Translations under genes and position numbers: made by a program
Shown: positions 26,562 through 34,340 of the stretch, in pieces
Position numbering within the stretch: position 1 is the stretch's first letter
Layout: each line of letters opens with the position of its first letter
From: Caballeronia sp. GAFFF1
Lineage (GTDB): Bacteria; Pseudomonadota; Gammaproteobacteria; Burkholderiales; Burkholderiaceae
Reading direction: 5' to 3'
DNA: 64,000 nt
Assembly: GCF_023630705.1 (NCBI RefSeq)
Contig: NZ_JALQEM010000028.1
Coordinates: forward strand, 62,001-126,000
The notes under the pieces: generated by a model
Told to the model about the DNA's origin: nothing
Database searches by the model: none
Seen by the model: only the letters and a program-made list of their open reading frames with translations

Positions 26562-28616
26562 ATGGCGAACTCCATGACGAAAAAGCTGAACGATGTACCC
26601 GTCGAAGACGACGCACCGCAAACTGCAGAGCCGGCCGCCGCGCCAGCGGCGAAGGTCGAAAAGGCCAAGGCACGCGACCGCCGCGCCAAGGAGAAGGCGC
26701 TGCTGAAAGACGCGTTCGCTTCGAGCGCGCCCGGCACGGTCGAAGAGCTGGAGGAGCGCCGCTCGAAACTGCGCGCGCTCATCAAGCTCGGCAAGGAGCG
26801 CGGGTTCCTCACGTACGCTGAAATCAACGATCACCTTCCGGACAACTTCACGGAAACCGAGGCGATCGAAGGCATCATCAGCACGTTCAACGACATGGGC
26901 GTGGCGGTGTACGAGCAGGCGCCCGACGCCGAGACGCTGCTTCTGAACGACAACGCGCCGAACGCCTCGGCCGACGACGAAGTCGAGGAAGAAGCCGAAG
27001 TCGCGCTCTCCACGGTCGATTCCGAATTCGGCCGCACCACCGATCCCGTGCGCATGTACATGCGCGAGATGGGCACGGTCGAGCTGCTGACGCGCGAAGG
27101 CGAAATCGAGATCGCAAAGCGCATCGAGGACGGCCTCAAGCACATGGTCATGGCGATTTCCGCCTGCCCGACGACCATCGCGGACATCCTCGCGATGGCC
27201 GAGCGCGTGCAGAACGAGGAAACGCGCGTGGACGAACTTGTCGATGGGCTCATCGATCCGAACGCCGAAGATACCGACGGCTTCTCCGAGCAGGAAGCCG
27301 AGGCGATCGAATCCGAGGACGAGGAAGCCGACGAGGAAAGCGACGAAGAAGAGGACGACGATGACGGCGCCGCGCAGGCGAGCGCCAACGCCGCCCAACT
27401 GGAAGCGCTCAAGCGCCAGTCGCTCGAGAAGTTCTCGCTCATCAGCGAGTGGTTCGACAAGATGCGCCGCGCCTACGAGAAGGAAGGCTACAAGTCGAAG
27501 GCGTACCTGAAGGCGCAGGAAGCCATTCAGACCGAACTCATGTCGATCCGCTTCACGGCGCGCACCGTCGAGCGCCTGTGCGACACGCTGCGCGCGCAGG
27601 TCGATGAAGTGCGTCAGGTCGAGCGGCAGATCCTGCATACGGTCGTCGACAAGTGCGGCATGCCGCGCGCCGAGTTCATCGCCCGCTTTCCGGGCAATGA
27701 GACGGACCTCGACTGGGCCGACAAGGTCGTCGCGGAAGGGCACGATTACAGCGCGGTGCTCGAACGCAACATTCCGGCGATCCGCGAACAGCAGCAGCGT
27801 CTGCTGGATTTGCAGGCGCGCGTGGTGTTGCCGCTGAAGGACCTGAAGGAAACCAATCGCCAGATGGCGGCGGGCGAACTGAAGGCGCGGCAGGCGAAGC
27901 GCGAAATGACGGAGGCCAATCTGCGTCTCGTGATTTCGATCGCGAAGAAATACACGAACCGCGGACTGCAATTCCTCGATCTGATTCAGGAAGGCAATAT
28001 CGGGTTGATGAAGGCGGTGGACAAGTTCGAATATCGTCGCGGCTACAAGTTTTCGACTTACGCGACGTGGTGGATTCGCCAGGCCATTACGCGGTCGATT
28101 GCGGATCAGGCGCGCACCATTCGTATTCCGGTTCACATGATCGAGACGATCAACAAGATGAACCGTATTTCCCGGCAGATTCTGCAGGAGACGGGCCTGG
28201 AACCCGATCCGGCGACGCTTGCCGAGAAGATGGAAATGCCCGAGGACAAGATTCGCAAGATCATGAAGATCGCGAAGGAGCCGATCTCCATGGAAACGCC
28301 GATTGGCGACGACGACGACTCGCATCTTGGCGATTTCATCGAGGATACGAACACGGTGGCGCCTTCCGATGCGGCCTTGCACGCCAGCATGCGCGATGTG
28401 GTGAAGGACGTGCTCGACTCGCTGACACCGCGTGAGGCGAAGGTGCTGCGCATGCGCTTCGGCATCGAGATGAGCACGGATCACACGCTCGAGGAAGTGG
28501 GCAAGCAGTTCGACGTGACGCGTGAGCGCATTCGCCAGATCGAGGCAAAGGCGCTGCGCAAACTGCGTCACCCGAGCCGGTCGGACAAGTTGAAGTCGTT
28601 CCTCGAAGGCAATTGA
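26562..28616 (+). CDS. rpoD: RNA polymerase primary sigma factor RpoD (sigma-70)
   Basis: This 684-residue protein has the full primary-sigma layout. Region 1.1 covers residues ~50-130. Region 1.2 starts at [11 protein letters not shown] (~residue 160). A long acidic non-conserved insert at ~220-275 is rich in consecutive Glu and Asp. Regions 2.1-2.4 contain [20 protein letters not shown] and [14 protein letters not shown]. Region 3 follows, and region 4.2 ends with [20 protein letters not shown]. It directs core polymerase to housekeeping promoters. The order yqeY-dnaG-rpoD is the macromolecular-synthesis arrangement. An intrinsic terminator lies 89 bases downstream. Confidence 0.97.
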   Translation: MANSMTKKLNDVPVEDDAPQTAEPAAAPAAKVEKAKARDRRAKEKALLKDAFASSAPGTVEELEERRSKLRALIKLGKERGFLTYAEINDHLPDNFTETEAIEGIISTFNDMGVAVYEQAPDAETLLLNDNAPNASADDEVEEEAEVALSTVDSEFGRTTDPVRMYMREMGTVELLTREGEIEIAKRIEDGLKHMVMAISACPTTIADILAMAERVQNEETRVDELVDGLIDPNAEDTDGFSEQEAEAIESEDEEADEESDEEEDDDDGAAQASANAAQLEALKRQSLEKFSLISEWFDKMRRAYEKEGYKSKAYLKAQEAIQTELMSIRFTARTVERLCDTLRAQVDEVRQVERQILHTVVDKCGMPRAEFIARFPGNETDLDWADKVVAEGHDYSAVLERNIPAIREQQQRLLDLQARVVLPLKDLKETNRQMAAGELKARQAKREMTEANLRLVISIAKKYTNRGLQFLDLIQEGNIGLMKAVDKFEYRRGYKFSTYATWWIRQAITRSIADQARTIRIPVHMIETINKMNRISRQILQETGLEPDPATLAEKMEMPEDKIRKIMKIAKEPISMETPIGDDDDSHLGDFIEDTNTVAPSDAALHASMRDVVKDVLDSLTPREAKVLRMRFGIEMSTDHTLEEVGKQFDVTRERIRQIEAKALRKLRHPSRSDKLKSFLEGN

Positions 28617-28704
28617 TGCGCGTCGCGGGCTTGTATTGAGAGGCGTTGTAAGGCAAACTCGCAGACCTTCGAGAGTCGCCTTTGGCATCATTCTGAAGCA
28701 TCAG

Positions 28705-28730
28705 AAAGCGCCGCACGGCGCTTTCTTTTT
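28705..28730 (+). terminator. Rho-independent terminator after rpoD
   Basis: AAAGCGCC and GGCGCTTT arms with a four-base GCAC loop are followed by CTTTTTG. Confidence 0.85.
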
Positions 28731-28748
28731 GCCCTCGGTTTTCGAGAG

Positions 28749-28825
28749 GGGCCGGAAGCTTAACTGGTATAAGCTGTCGACTCATAATCGACCGACAGTG
28801 GGTTCGAGTCCCACCCGGCCCACCA
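28749..28825 (+). tRNA. tRNA with CAU anticodon, probably tRNA-Ile2 (lysidine type) or elongator Met
   Basis: These 77 bases fold as a cloverleaf: acceptor GGGCCGG/CCGGCCC, anticodon stem GTCGA/TCGAC around loop CTCATAA (anticodon CAT), T stem GTGGG/CCCAC around TTCGAGT, discriminator A and encoded CCA. The D stem is short (GCTT/AAGC) with loop AACTGGTAT. The first pair is a normal G-C, so it is not an initiator. The acceptor sequence and location beside rpoD, as for ileX in E. coli, favour the isoleucine AUA-reading type whose C34 is modified by TilS. Position 8 is A instead of the usual U. Confidence 0.85.
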
Positions 28826-28878
28826 GTAGTTGCTCCAGAATATCAAAAGGTTAGCTGGGTTTGGTCCCCGGCGGGTGG
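28803..28878 (+). repeat. att-like direct repeat, tRNA-proximal copy
   Basis: The last 23 bases of the tRNA and the next 53 bases recur as a diverged direct copy at 30061-30136. The tRNA part matches at 21 of 23 positions. Most of the remainder also matches, including TTTGGTCCC and CGGGTGG. This pattern is what tRNA-targeting integration leaves behind. Confidence 0.65.
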
Positions 28879-29340
28879 AACGCGCAGAGTGGCCGGGCGT
28901 GATTCTGAATCGGCCCAATCTCGCGAAGGTCGCGACAACCGGCCAGTACAGCGACCTGATGGGTGCACCCAGCGCCTTCATTCCACCCGGCGCCTTATTG
29001 CCGTACATGGGCAGCGCCGTGCCGGCGGGCTACCTGCTGGCGAACGGCGCGGCGGTGTCGCGCCAGGCGTATGCGGCGCTCTTTGCGGCCATCGGCACCC
29101 TCTACGGCGCGGGCAACGGCTCGACCAAGACCGCGCAGGTGGCGGCGCTGCGCTCGGCGTATCAGGCGATGGTTCAGCAGCCGGTGAGTTCCACGACAGC
29201 CGCCGGCCATCAAGGGCTGTTCCCATGCGATGCGGACAGCCTCTGCCACCTACAGGCGCTGCTCGCGGCTTGCGCGCAGTCGCAGACCTTCGCGCCGAAC
29301 CTTTGGCTCGACGCGGGCGGCCTGCCCGTCACGCCGTTCA
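28857..29340 (+). pseudogene. Phage tail-fibre / tail-collar gene fragment
   Basis: One open frame here reads like a tail-fibre piece (LNRPNLAKVATTGQYSDL), then a tail-collar segment (GALLPYMGSAVPAGYLLANG and AVSRQAYAALFAAIGT). A third segment resembles the DUF4376-type C-terminal domain of tail fibres and ends at LPVTPFT near 29337. The usual collar sequence after GNGST is missing, and the frame then runs into unrelated DNA. It is therefore an internally deleted and truncated remnant. It starts right after the tRNA-end repeat. Confidence 0.6.
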
Positions 29341-29638
29341 CGTGTGGGAGGCGACGCCCGCGAATATCTCGAGAGGAACGTGGTGCCCGCGATGCGGGCA
29401 TGAGGGAAGACGCGACACTCTCGAGTTGATGCAGCAAATAGCGGCGCAACGGGGCGGGCGCTGTCTATCGGACCGGTATGCCGGCAGCGGAGTCAAGCTC
29501 ACGTGGGAATGCCATCGCGGGCACGTATGGCAAACCACGCCCGAAGTAATCAAGCGGGGTGCGTGGTGCCGAAACTGCGCGAACCTCGACATGGCGCAGA
29601 AGCGTCGGTCGCGCCAACGATGGCACTTCGAGGGATAG
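29338..29638 (+). pseudogene. Zinc-ribbon (DUF4379-like) protein fragment
   Basis: In a different frame from the tail fragment, codons from 29338 encode one partial and one full copy of a treble-clef-like zinc-ribbon unit. The first is HVWEATPANISRGTWCPRC. The second is WECHRGHVW followed by TTPEVIKRGAWCRNC. Such repeats with paired CxxC/GH signatures occur in DUF4379-like proteins of phages and islands. The beginning of the first unit is missing, so the gene was cut by recombination at the tail-fragment boundary. A truncated product could start at ATG 29429. Function is unknown. Confidence 0.5.
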
Positions 29639-30060
29639 CGCGGGCCAACATCGCGTGCCGATTGACGGGCGGCCTGCGCTTGCAGGCACGCCACGGTATG
29701 TTCATTTTTCTTGCTTCCAAAGGTTGGCTATGAAGTCCAAGCTGTCGATTCTTGACCGGGGTCGATTAAGCGGGGAATGTCGTGCCCGAACGGCTGGCGG
29801 CTAAGGTACGCGAGAGACGAGGTTAAGCGCATGCGTTAAGACGTGGATGGCTAATTCCGGCATAAGGCGCACGACGGGGGGCACGACGGGGGCGCGCACG
29901 GGCCAAAGGTCCGCCAGACGGGCGTCTGCGGTCCAGCCTGCTAAAACCTGAAAGTCGGCGGGGACACTCCGGGGACACTTGAGGGGCATTCAGGGGCATG
30001 ACCTTCGTGTTATCAGACACTCAATGCCCTTGTATGCCCCTCCATGCCCCACTCGCAGAA
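29639..30060. other. Decayed DNA inside the phage-derived stretch
   Basis: No recognisable gene is present. Tandem-like GGGGACACT and GGGGCAT segments near 29960-30000 resemble the short repeats often left near a tRNA-targeting integrase attachment site. No integrase frame survives. Confidence 0.35.
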
Positions 30061-30136
30061 TTCAAGTCCCACCCGGCCGACCAACGCTTACTTCAAAAGA
30101 TCAAGGGTTAGCGGGGGTTTGGTCCCTAACGGGTGG
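30061..30136 (+). repeat. att-like direct repeat, distal copy
   Basis: This is the diverged copy of 28803-28878, beginning TTCAAGTCCCACCCGG and ending CGGGTGG. It is 1258 bases from the tRNA-proximal copy and has no tRNA body attached, as expected for the far att site of an integrated or decayed element. Confidence 0.65.
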
Positions 30137-30461
30137 CTTCAGGAGCACTCTGGGGACAATTGGGGACGCTGATGGGTTACGTGACCCACAGGTCCTTCGA
30201 CCGTCGCCTCGTCCAATTGACGTTCGCGACGCGTCGCCGACTATCATCTGCGTTCCGTCCAGCCCTTTGAGCGACGCTTAGGTGTCTTCTCAATTCAGCA
30301 TCGAACGCGCCGCATTCGGTTTCCCTGCCAGCGGCTAGCTTTCTGAGAGTCTTGCGACGGGCCAGCCCGGAAAGAAGCACGACTGACCGGGGAACGACCG
30401 GCCGCCGCGAGCGTTCAGACGCTGAACCTGGCGAGCGTCTGCGTGGCGTGAGGAGTGTCCC
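30137..30461. other. Non-coding remnant after the distal repeat
   Basis: I see no supported gene in this 325-base interval. It ends with GAGGAGTGTCCC, a ribosome site directly before the ATG of the decayed tail gene, so it may keep part of a former phage intergenic region. Confidence 0.35.
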
Positions 30462-30867
30462 ATGGCCACCATCACTTCCGCGAATCTGGCCTTTAGCCTC
30501 GCAGCAACGGACCTGTACCCGGCGCCGCCGGCGATTTAGGCCTATGCCGCCGACAATGCATTCAGCGCGGAACCCGTCGAGCTGGCCGGGATCGTCATGG
30601 GCGTGGAGGGCCACATGTCGGGCGGCATCATCTTCCACCCGTCGATGCTGAAGGTGGCGATCATGCCCGATTCGCCGTCGCTGACGATCTTCGAGGACTG
30701 GATGACGCTTCGGCGCACCGTGCGCGAGGTGTTTCATGCGAACGGTTCGATCTCGATTCCGTCGATCGCGGGCAAGTACACGCTGCGGAACGGCATCCTG
30801 AAGTCGGGCAATTGATCGTCAACGCGAAGAAGTGCTCGAGTACGTGTCGTATGTAATCGCCTGCTAG
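30462..30867 (+). pseudogene. Phage tail structural protein, disrupted
   Basis: The frame opens at ATG 30462 with MATITSANLAFSLAATDLYP, a typical start of a small phage tail-associated protein. It is stopped after 25 codons by TAG at 30537. The same frame continues as AYAADNAFSAEPVELAGIVMGVEGH and further family-like sequence to TGA at 30813. The expected end (VLEYVSYVIA) is found shifted in frame, ending at 30867. One nonsense mutation, plausibly CAG to TAG, and at least one frameshift make it a pseudogene. A ribosome site remains. Confidence 0.6.
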
Positions 30868-30899
30868 AGAATAATGGGCGCGCGTGTATAGGGGATCAC

Positions 30900-31050
30900 A
30901 TCAAAGACACGCCCACGACGCTCTATAACGACACCCTCGTCACCAGCGCTGACGGCACGCTCACCATCAACTATGGGGCCGACTCCGATCCGCACATCAA
31001 GTTCACCCGGCGACCGGCGCGCAAAGGGGCTGGCCCCGTATCGAAGTGGA
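30900..31050 (+). pseudogene. Short phage-like gene fragment
   Basis: An open stretch reads DTPTTLYNDTLVTSADGTL then TINYGADSDPHIKF, which looks like protein-coding sequence. It has no start, quickly loses its frame and cannot be assigned to a family. The DNA from 31050 to 31437 shows no further recognisable coding. Confidence 0.3.
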
Positions 31051-31437
31051 TCGAACGACGACCACAACCACGCCAAAGAGTCGCGTGAGTGGCCCGCAAG
31101 CGCCACTGCTCGCGGGCGCGTCATGAGGCTGGTAAACGTCGGCACGATAGCCCGATCGGCTAGGTGTACGCGATTCAGTTTGGCAACGCGGCGCGAGCCG
31201 GCGTAGCCGATTAGAGCGGGACAGTGCGTGCGACGGCGGTCAACAACACGGACCAGACGCTGCATCAGTCGTCAGCGTCAAGACATCGTGTCGACGTATG
31301 CATAAAACGGAAACATGACGCACGGCGTGGATCACAACATCGTGCAACCGTGGTAACCGCCCTGGTGGTGTTATCCCACGAAGCAATCCCTAACGCCTCG
31401 CCACAAACGAGTTCCCTCATCCCCCGTCACACCACCA

Positions 31438-32535
31438 TCACCGCGGATGATTCCGCACAAAATCGCGATAAGACGCATACGCCGGCTTCTGCGTATGCCC
31501 GTCACCCCGGATCATTCCATACGCGCCTTCCGCATCGTCGTAAAGCTCATACGCCTGAATAGACTGAATGTTGTACTTCGACGCGACATCCACATACTCC
31601 GACATCATGTCGCCGCCGGTAAGATACCTTGCGATCTGCAAAAGCGATCCCAAACTCGGGCGCACGCCGAATTCGTTGATCCAGATCGGCTTGCCCATTT
31701 GATGCAGCACCGCCAGCACGTCGTGGCAGCCCGTACCGCCGCAGGCGTTCGTGATATCGCCTTCGTTCGAGTACCAGTGCCATGCCGTAATGTCCCAGTT
31801 CACGGTCGGATGGCCCCACGAGCCGTCAGGCTGCGACCCGTCGCCAAGCATCTGGTAGAACGCATAGTGCAGCCATGTGCCGCCCAGAACGATCTTCCCT
31901 TCCGTGTCCTCCGATCTCACGCCCGCGATCAGGCCGCGAATGATGCCTCGGGCTATCTCATAGCGGTGATTGTCGTAATGTTGCCAATAGACGCCGTCGA
32001 CATTTCCGTTGAGCGTGCGCGCCTCCAGTTCGTTGCCGACCTCGTAGTACTTGTAGTGGTACGCGCTCGCCGTCTGCTTGCCGAGCCTATAGCCCGCGTT
32101 ATACGCATCTTGCTCGTTGCTATAGCCAAGACCCAGCAGCATGACCGGATACACGGTCACGCCGCCGTCCGCCATGGTTCGTGCAATGCCCGCGAGCTTG
32201 TTCGCCGAGGCCTGGTTGTAGACCTCGTTCCGGTAGATCGTCGCGCCGAGATCGTGGAGTTGCGAAAGCTGAGTCTCAGGGCTGGAAATGTCGTATGCGC
32301 CGCCGCTGTTGTTATGGCCATTCATGCCATAGAAGATCGAGCCGTTGGTGCTCGCACTTTTCACCGTCGCTGCGAGCGTGCTGCTCTTGTCGGTGGCTGC
32401 GTCAACGGGACTTCCGCTTTCTCCGCCGCAGGCTGCAAGCAATAGGCTCGTCATCGCCGCGCTGACTAGCGCGCCGCGCTTAAGCGACGTGAAAGGCCGG
32501 GTAACGAAGGAACAAAAGCGAGTCGATTTTTTCAT
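31438..32535 (-). CDS. Secreted glycoside-hydrolase-like lipoprotein (PslG/GH39-type TIM barrel)
   Basis: This 365-residue protein has a type II signal peptide with lipobox LLLAAC (Cys36) and a TIM-barrel-like domain from about residue 65. Clan-A glycosidase features are visible: YYEVGNELE (Glu169 as acid/base) and WINEFG (Glu288 as nucleophile), with a conserved WHWYSNEG between them. Such enzymes cleave polysaccharides, for example exopolysaccharide in biofilm systems. The specific substrate is unknown. The start at 32535 opens the signal peptide. Earlier in-frame codons to 32706 are non-conserved. The neighbouring DNA is remnant-like, so it may belong to a variable region. Confidence 0.7.
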   Translation of the reverse strand: MKKSTRFCSFVTRPFTSLKRGALVSAAMTSLLLAACGGESGSPVDAATDKSSTLAATVKSASTNGSIFYGMNGHNNSGGAYDISSPETQLSQLHDLGATIYRNEVYNQASANKLAGIARTMADGGVTVYPVMLLGLGYSNEQDAYNAGYRLGKQTASAYHYKYYEVGNELEARTLNGNVDGVYWQHYDNHRYEIARGIIRGLIAGVRSEDTEGKIVLGGTWLHYAFYQMLGDGSQPDGSWGHPTVNWDITAWHWYSNEGDITNACGGTGCHDVLAVLHQMGKPIWINEFGVRPSLGSLLQIARYLTGGDMMSEYVDVASKYNIQSIQAYELYDDAEGAYGMIRGDGHTQKPAYASYRDFVRNHPR

Positions 32536-33097
32536 GTTATTAGTCGTACTAAATGCACGCCGAGTCCTGCACGGATGAGAGTGTGCTTTCATCGTCTCAG
32601 ATGGCTCGGACGGAAAGGGAAGCAGGCCGCGAAAAAACATCGCGGCGCACATCAACCCACGAATGGATGAAGCAGATGGTTGAAACTTATTGCCAGCCAG
32701 AAGCAAAGGCAGTCAAGGGCGAACAAAAAGGTCGCCGATGCGTTCGGTCATGCACGACTCATCGCGCATGAAAGGCGGATTCGCGATGAAGCACGCAAGC
32801 AGCGCGGTCGATCCACGCTGACTCGAATCCGCGCATCAATGTTGAGCAGTCAGATTTACCCGTTCTATGCGAAGCGATGCGTCAAATAGGCAAGCGTTGC
32901 CGGGAACCCGAGGCAGCGGCGAAAGATTACTTTGTTCTCGCTTCGATGTAAACCTTCTGCGCGAATCATTGCGTCATCATCGCGCGCGGATACGCCATAC
33001 AGTTCGACGTCCTAAGGAAGGTCGCATCATGCGGCGCAACGGTGCATCCATTGCAGGAGAAGAGATTCACCGCGTTCGGTGATGATTCGGAGGACGA
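32536..33097. other. Gene-poor interval upstream of the H-NS-like gene
   Basis: I see no supported gene in these 562 bases. Short open frames here have no ribosome site or recognisable motif, and composition is less GC-rich than neighbours. It may be the degraded right flank of the phage-derived region. Confidence 0.35.
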
Positions 33098-33262
33098 ATG
33101 AACGGCATCGATATGAGGATTCGTTCGTGCCTCTGCGAAAAATGCCCTAGCGAGCAAATGGCACCGGCTGCTCGCGCCAAGCCCGATCATGATAGCCTCT
33201 CGTTTTTGTCGCGGCGGCGGGGCATCGGCCGCTGTCAATTCAATCGCACATCACGAACATGA
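33098..33262 (+). CDS. Possible small leader ORF coupled to the H-NS-like gene
   Basis: A 54-codon frame starts at ATG 33098 with GGAGG four bases upstream and ends TGA at 33260-33262, overlapping the ATG of the H-NS-like gene as ATGA. The product (MNGIDMRIRSCLCEKC at the N-terminus) is basic and Cys-containing, with no family recognised. The downstream gene has no Shine-Dalgarno sequence of its own, so this frame may exist to deliver ribosomes to it. It could also be chance. Confidence 0.35.
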   Translation: MNGIDMRIRSCLCEKCPSEQMAPAARAKPDHDSLSFLSRRRGIGRCQFNRTSRT

Positions 33263-33618
33263 CGTACAGAAGTCCGCAAGTCGCCGAGTTGATGGCGCAA
33301 AGGGAGTCGCTGGAGAAGGAACTGGCCGAAGCACGGCGCAAAGAAGAGCGTCTCGCGCTGATCGAGATCGTCCAGAAGATGCGTCAGTACGGCATCTCGT
33401 TGAACGAACTGATGGACCGCAAGCCCGGCATGCAGCATTCGGCACCGGACGCGGCCATCAAGTATCGCGATCCGGAAAGCGGTGCGACGTGGAGCGGGCG
33501 CGGTCGCGCGCCGCAGTGGATCGCGGGCAAGGATCGGGACGCGTTTCTGGTCGAACAGTCCGCGAGCCTGTCGCCGCGACAGGCTTCACAGGCTTCGCTT
33601 TTCGCAGACGAAGACTGA
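33259..33618 (+). CDS. H-NS family nucleoid-associated protein
   Basis: This 119-residue protein has an N-terminal coiled-coil oligomerisation region (residues 5-55, rich in Glu, Arg and Lys). The C-terminal H-NS DNA-binding domain follows, containing YRDPESGATWSGRGRAPQWI; the SGRGRAPQWI core corresponds to the AT-hook-like loop. H-NS proteins silence AT-rich and foreign DNA, and its place beside a prophage-like region fits that. The ATG lacks a ribosome site and overlaps a small upstream ORF. Confidence 0.88.
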   Translation: MTYRSPQVAELMAQRESLEKELAEARRKEERLALIEIVQKMRQYGISLNELMDRKPGMQHSAPDAAIKYRDPESGATWSGRGRAPQWIAGKDRDAFLVEQSASLSPRQASQASLFADED

Positions 33619-33621
33619 AGC

Positions 33622-33663
33622 GCGCGCAGGGCTGAAGGCTTCGCGTAAGCCCATCCTGCGCGC
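33622..33663. terminator. Compound hairpin between convergent H-NS-like and RcnB-like genes
   Basis: Outer arms GCGCGCAGG and CCTGCGCGC enclose an inner GGCTT/AAGCC stem. It lies between two convergent stops without a T-tract. Confidence 0.45.
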
Positions 33664-33674
33664 TCGAGCGCCGT

Positions 33675-34061
33675 TTACTGCGCCAATACGACTTGGGCGA
33701 TGAGGCCGGTCGCTGCCGCGACGAGCACGTAGTCCGCGCCGACGCCGACCCATTGATAGCCGCGCGGCGGCTGACGCAGGCCGTGGCCGCGCCAATCGTC
33801 GACCACATACTGATGGTCGCGATATTCGCTCGAAAGGCGATCGCCCTTGTGCCAGTCCGGATGACCGCGGTCGCGATCCGCATGCTCCGGCGGCCGGGGC
33901 GCGTCGTGGCTGTCGTGTGCGTCGTGGCCGTGCATCATCGGCGCATGGTTGGCTCCAGGGCCGTGATTCTCATCCGGACCGTGCCACTGCTGCGCGAAAG
34001 CCGCGCCCGCAGTAAGTCCGAGACCGGCAGACAGCAGCGCAACGACAATTCGTTTTTTCAT
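33675..34061 (-). CDS. RcnB-family periplasmic protein
   Basis: This 128-residue protein has a Sec signal peptide (cleavage after AFAQ, ~residue 24). A His/Asp-rich middle (residues ~26-75) could bind divalent metals. The conserved RcnB-like C-terminus follows: DRLSSEYRDHQYVVDDWRGH and PPRGYQWVGVGADYVLVA. RcnB in E. coli tunes nickel/cobalt efflux, but most RcnB-like proteins in Burkholderia are of unknown function. GGAGAAACG precedes the ATG. Confidence 0.82.
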   Translation of the reverse strand: MKKRIVVALLSAGLGLTAGAAFAQQWHGPDENHGPGANHAPMMHGHDAHDSHDAPRPPEHADRDRGHPDWHKGDRLSSEYRDHQYVVDDWRGHGLRQPPRGYQWVGVGADYVLVAAATGLIAQVVLAQ

Positions 34062-34340
34062 GGAACGTTTCTCCTCGTAGAGTAGGGGTTATTGCCCTTG
34101 TGCGCGAACAGGCGGTCACTCTACGTTGCAAGGCTGCGCGATGACGTGAGATTGTGTAAGCAACGCTTACTTCGCATTACGCGCATTACGCGGATCGGGA
34201 GGTAAGCTTTGACAGGCAGGGCGTCGCGATGTCATCTCCGCCCATAGATGACGCTGAATAAGAACGATAAAAATGTTTTTCTATCGCCGGGCGGCTTTCT
34301 GGCTCACCATGAAACGATTTAATAAAGCATGGAGAGAGAC

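Noticed and set aside
26040..28691. 883-codon open frame antisense to rpoD
   Set aside because: It mirrors conserved rpoD codons in a high-GC genome and has no ribosome site or family feature.
29823..30020. Minus-strand frame as an integrase remnant
   Set aside because: No tyrosine-recombinase residues or motifs could be seen.
32680..32889. Basic 69-codon frame in the gene-poor interval
   Set aside because: No ribosome site, motif or neighbour support.
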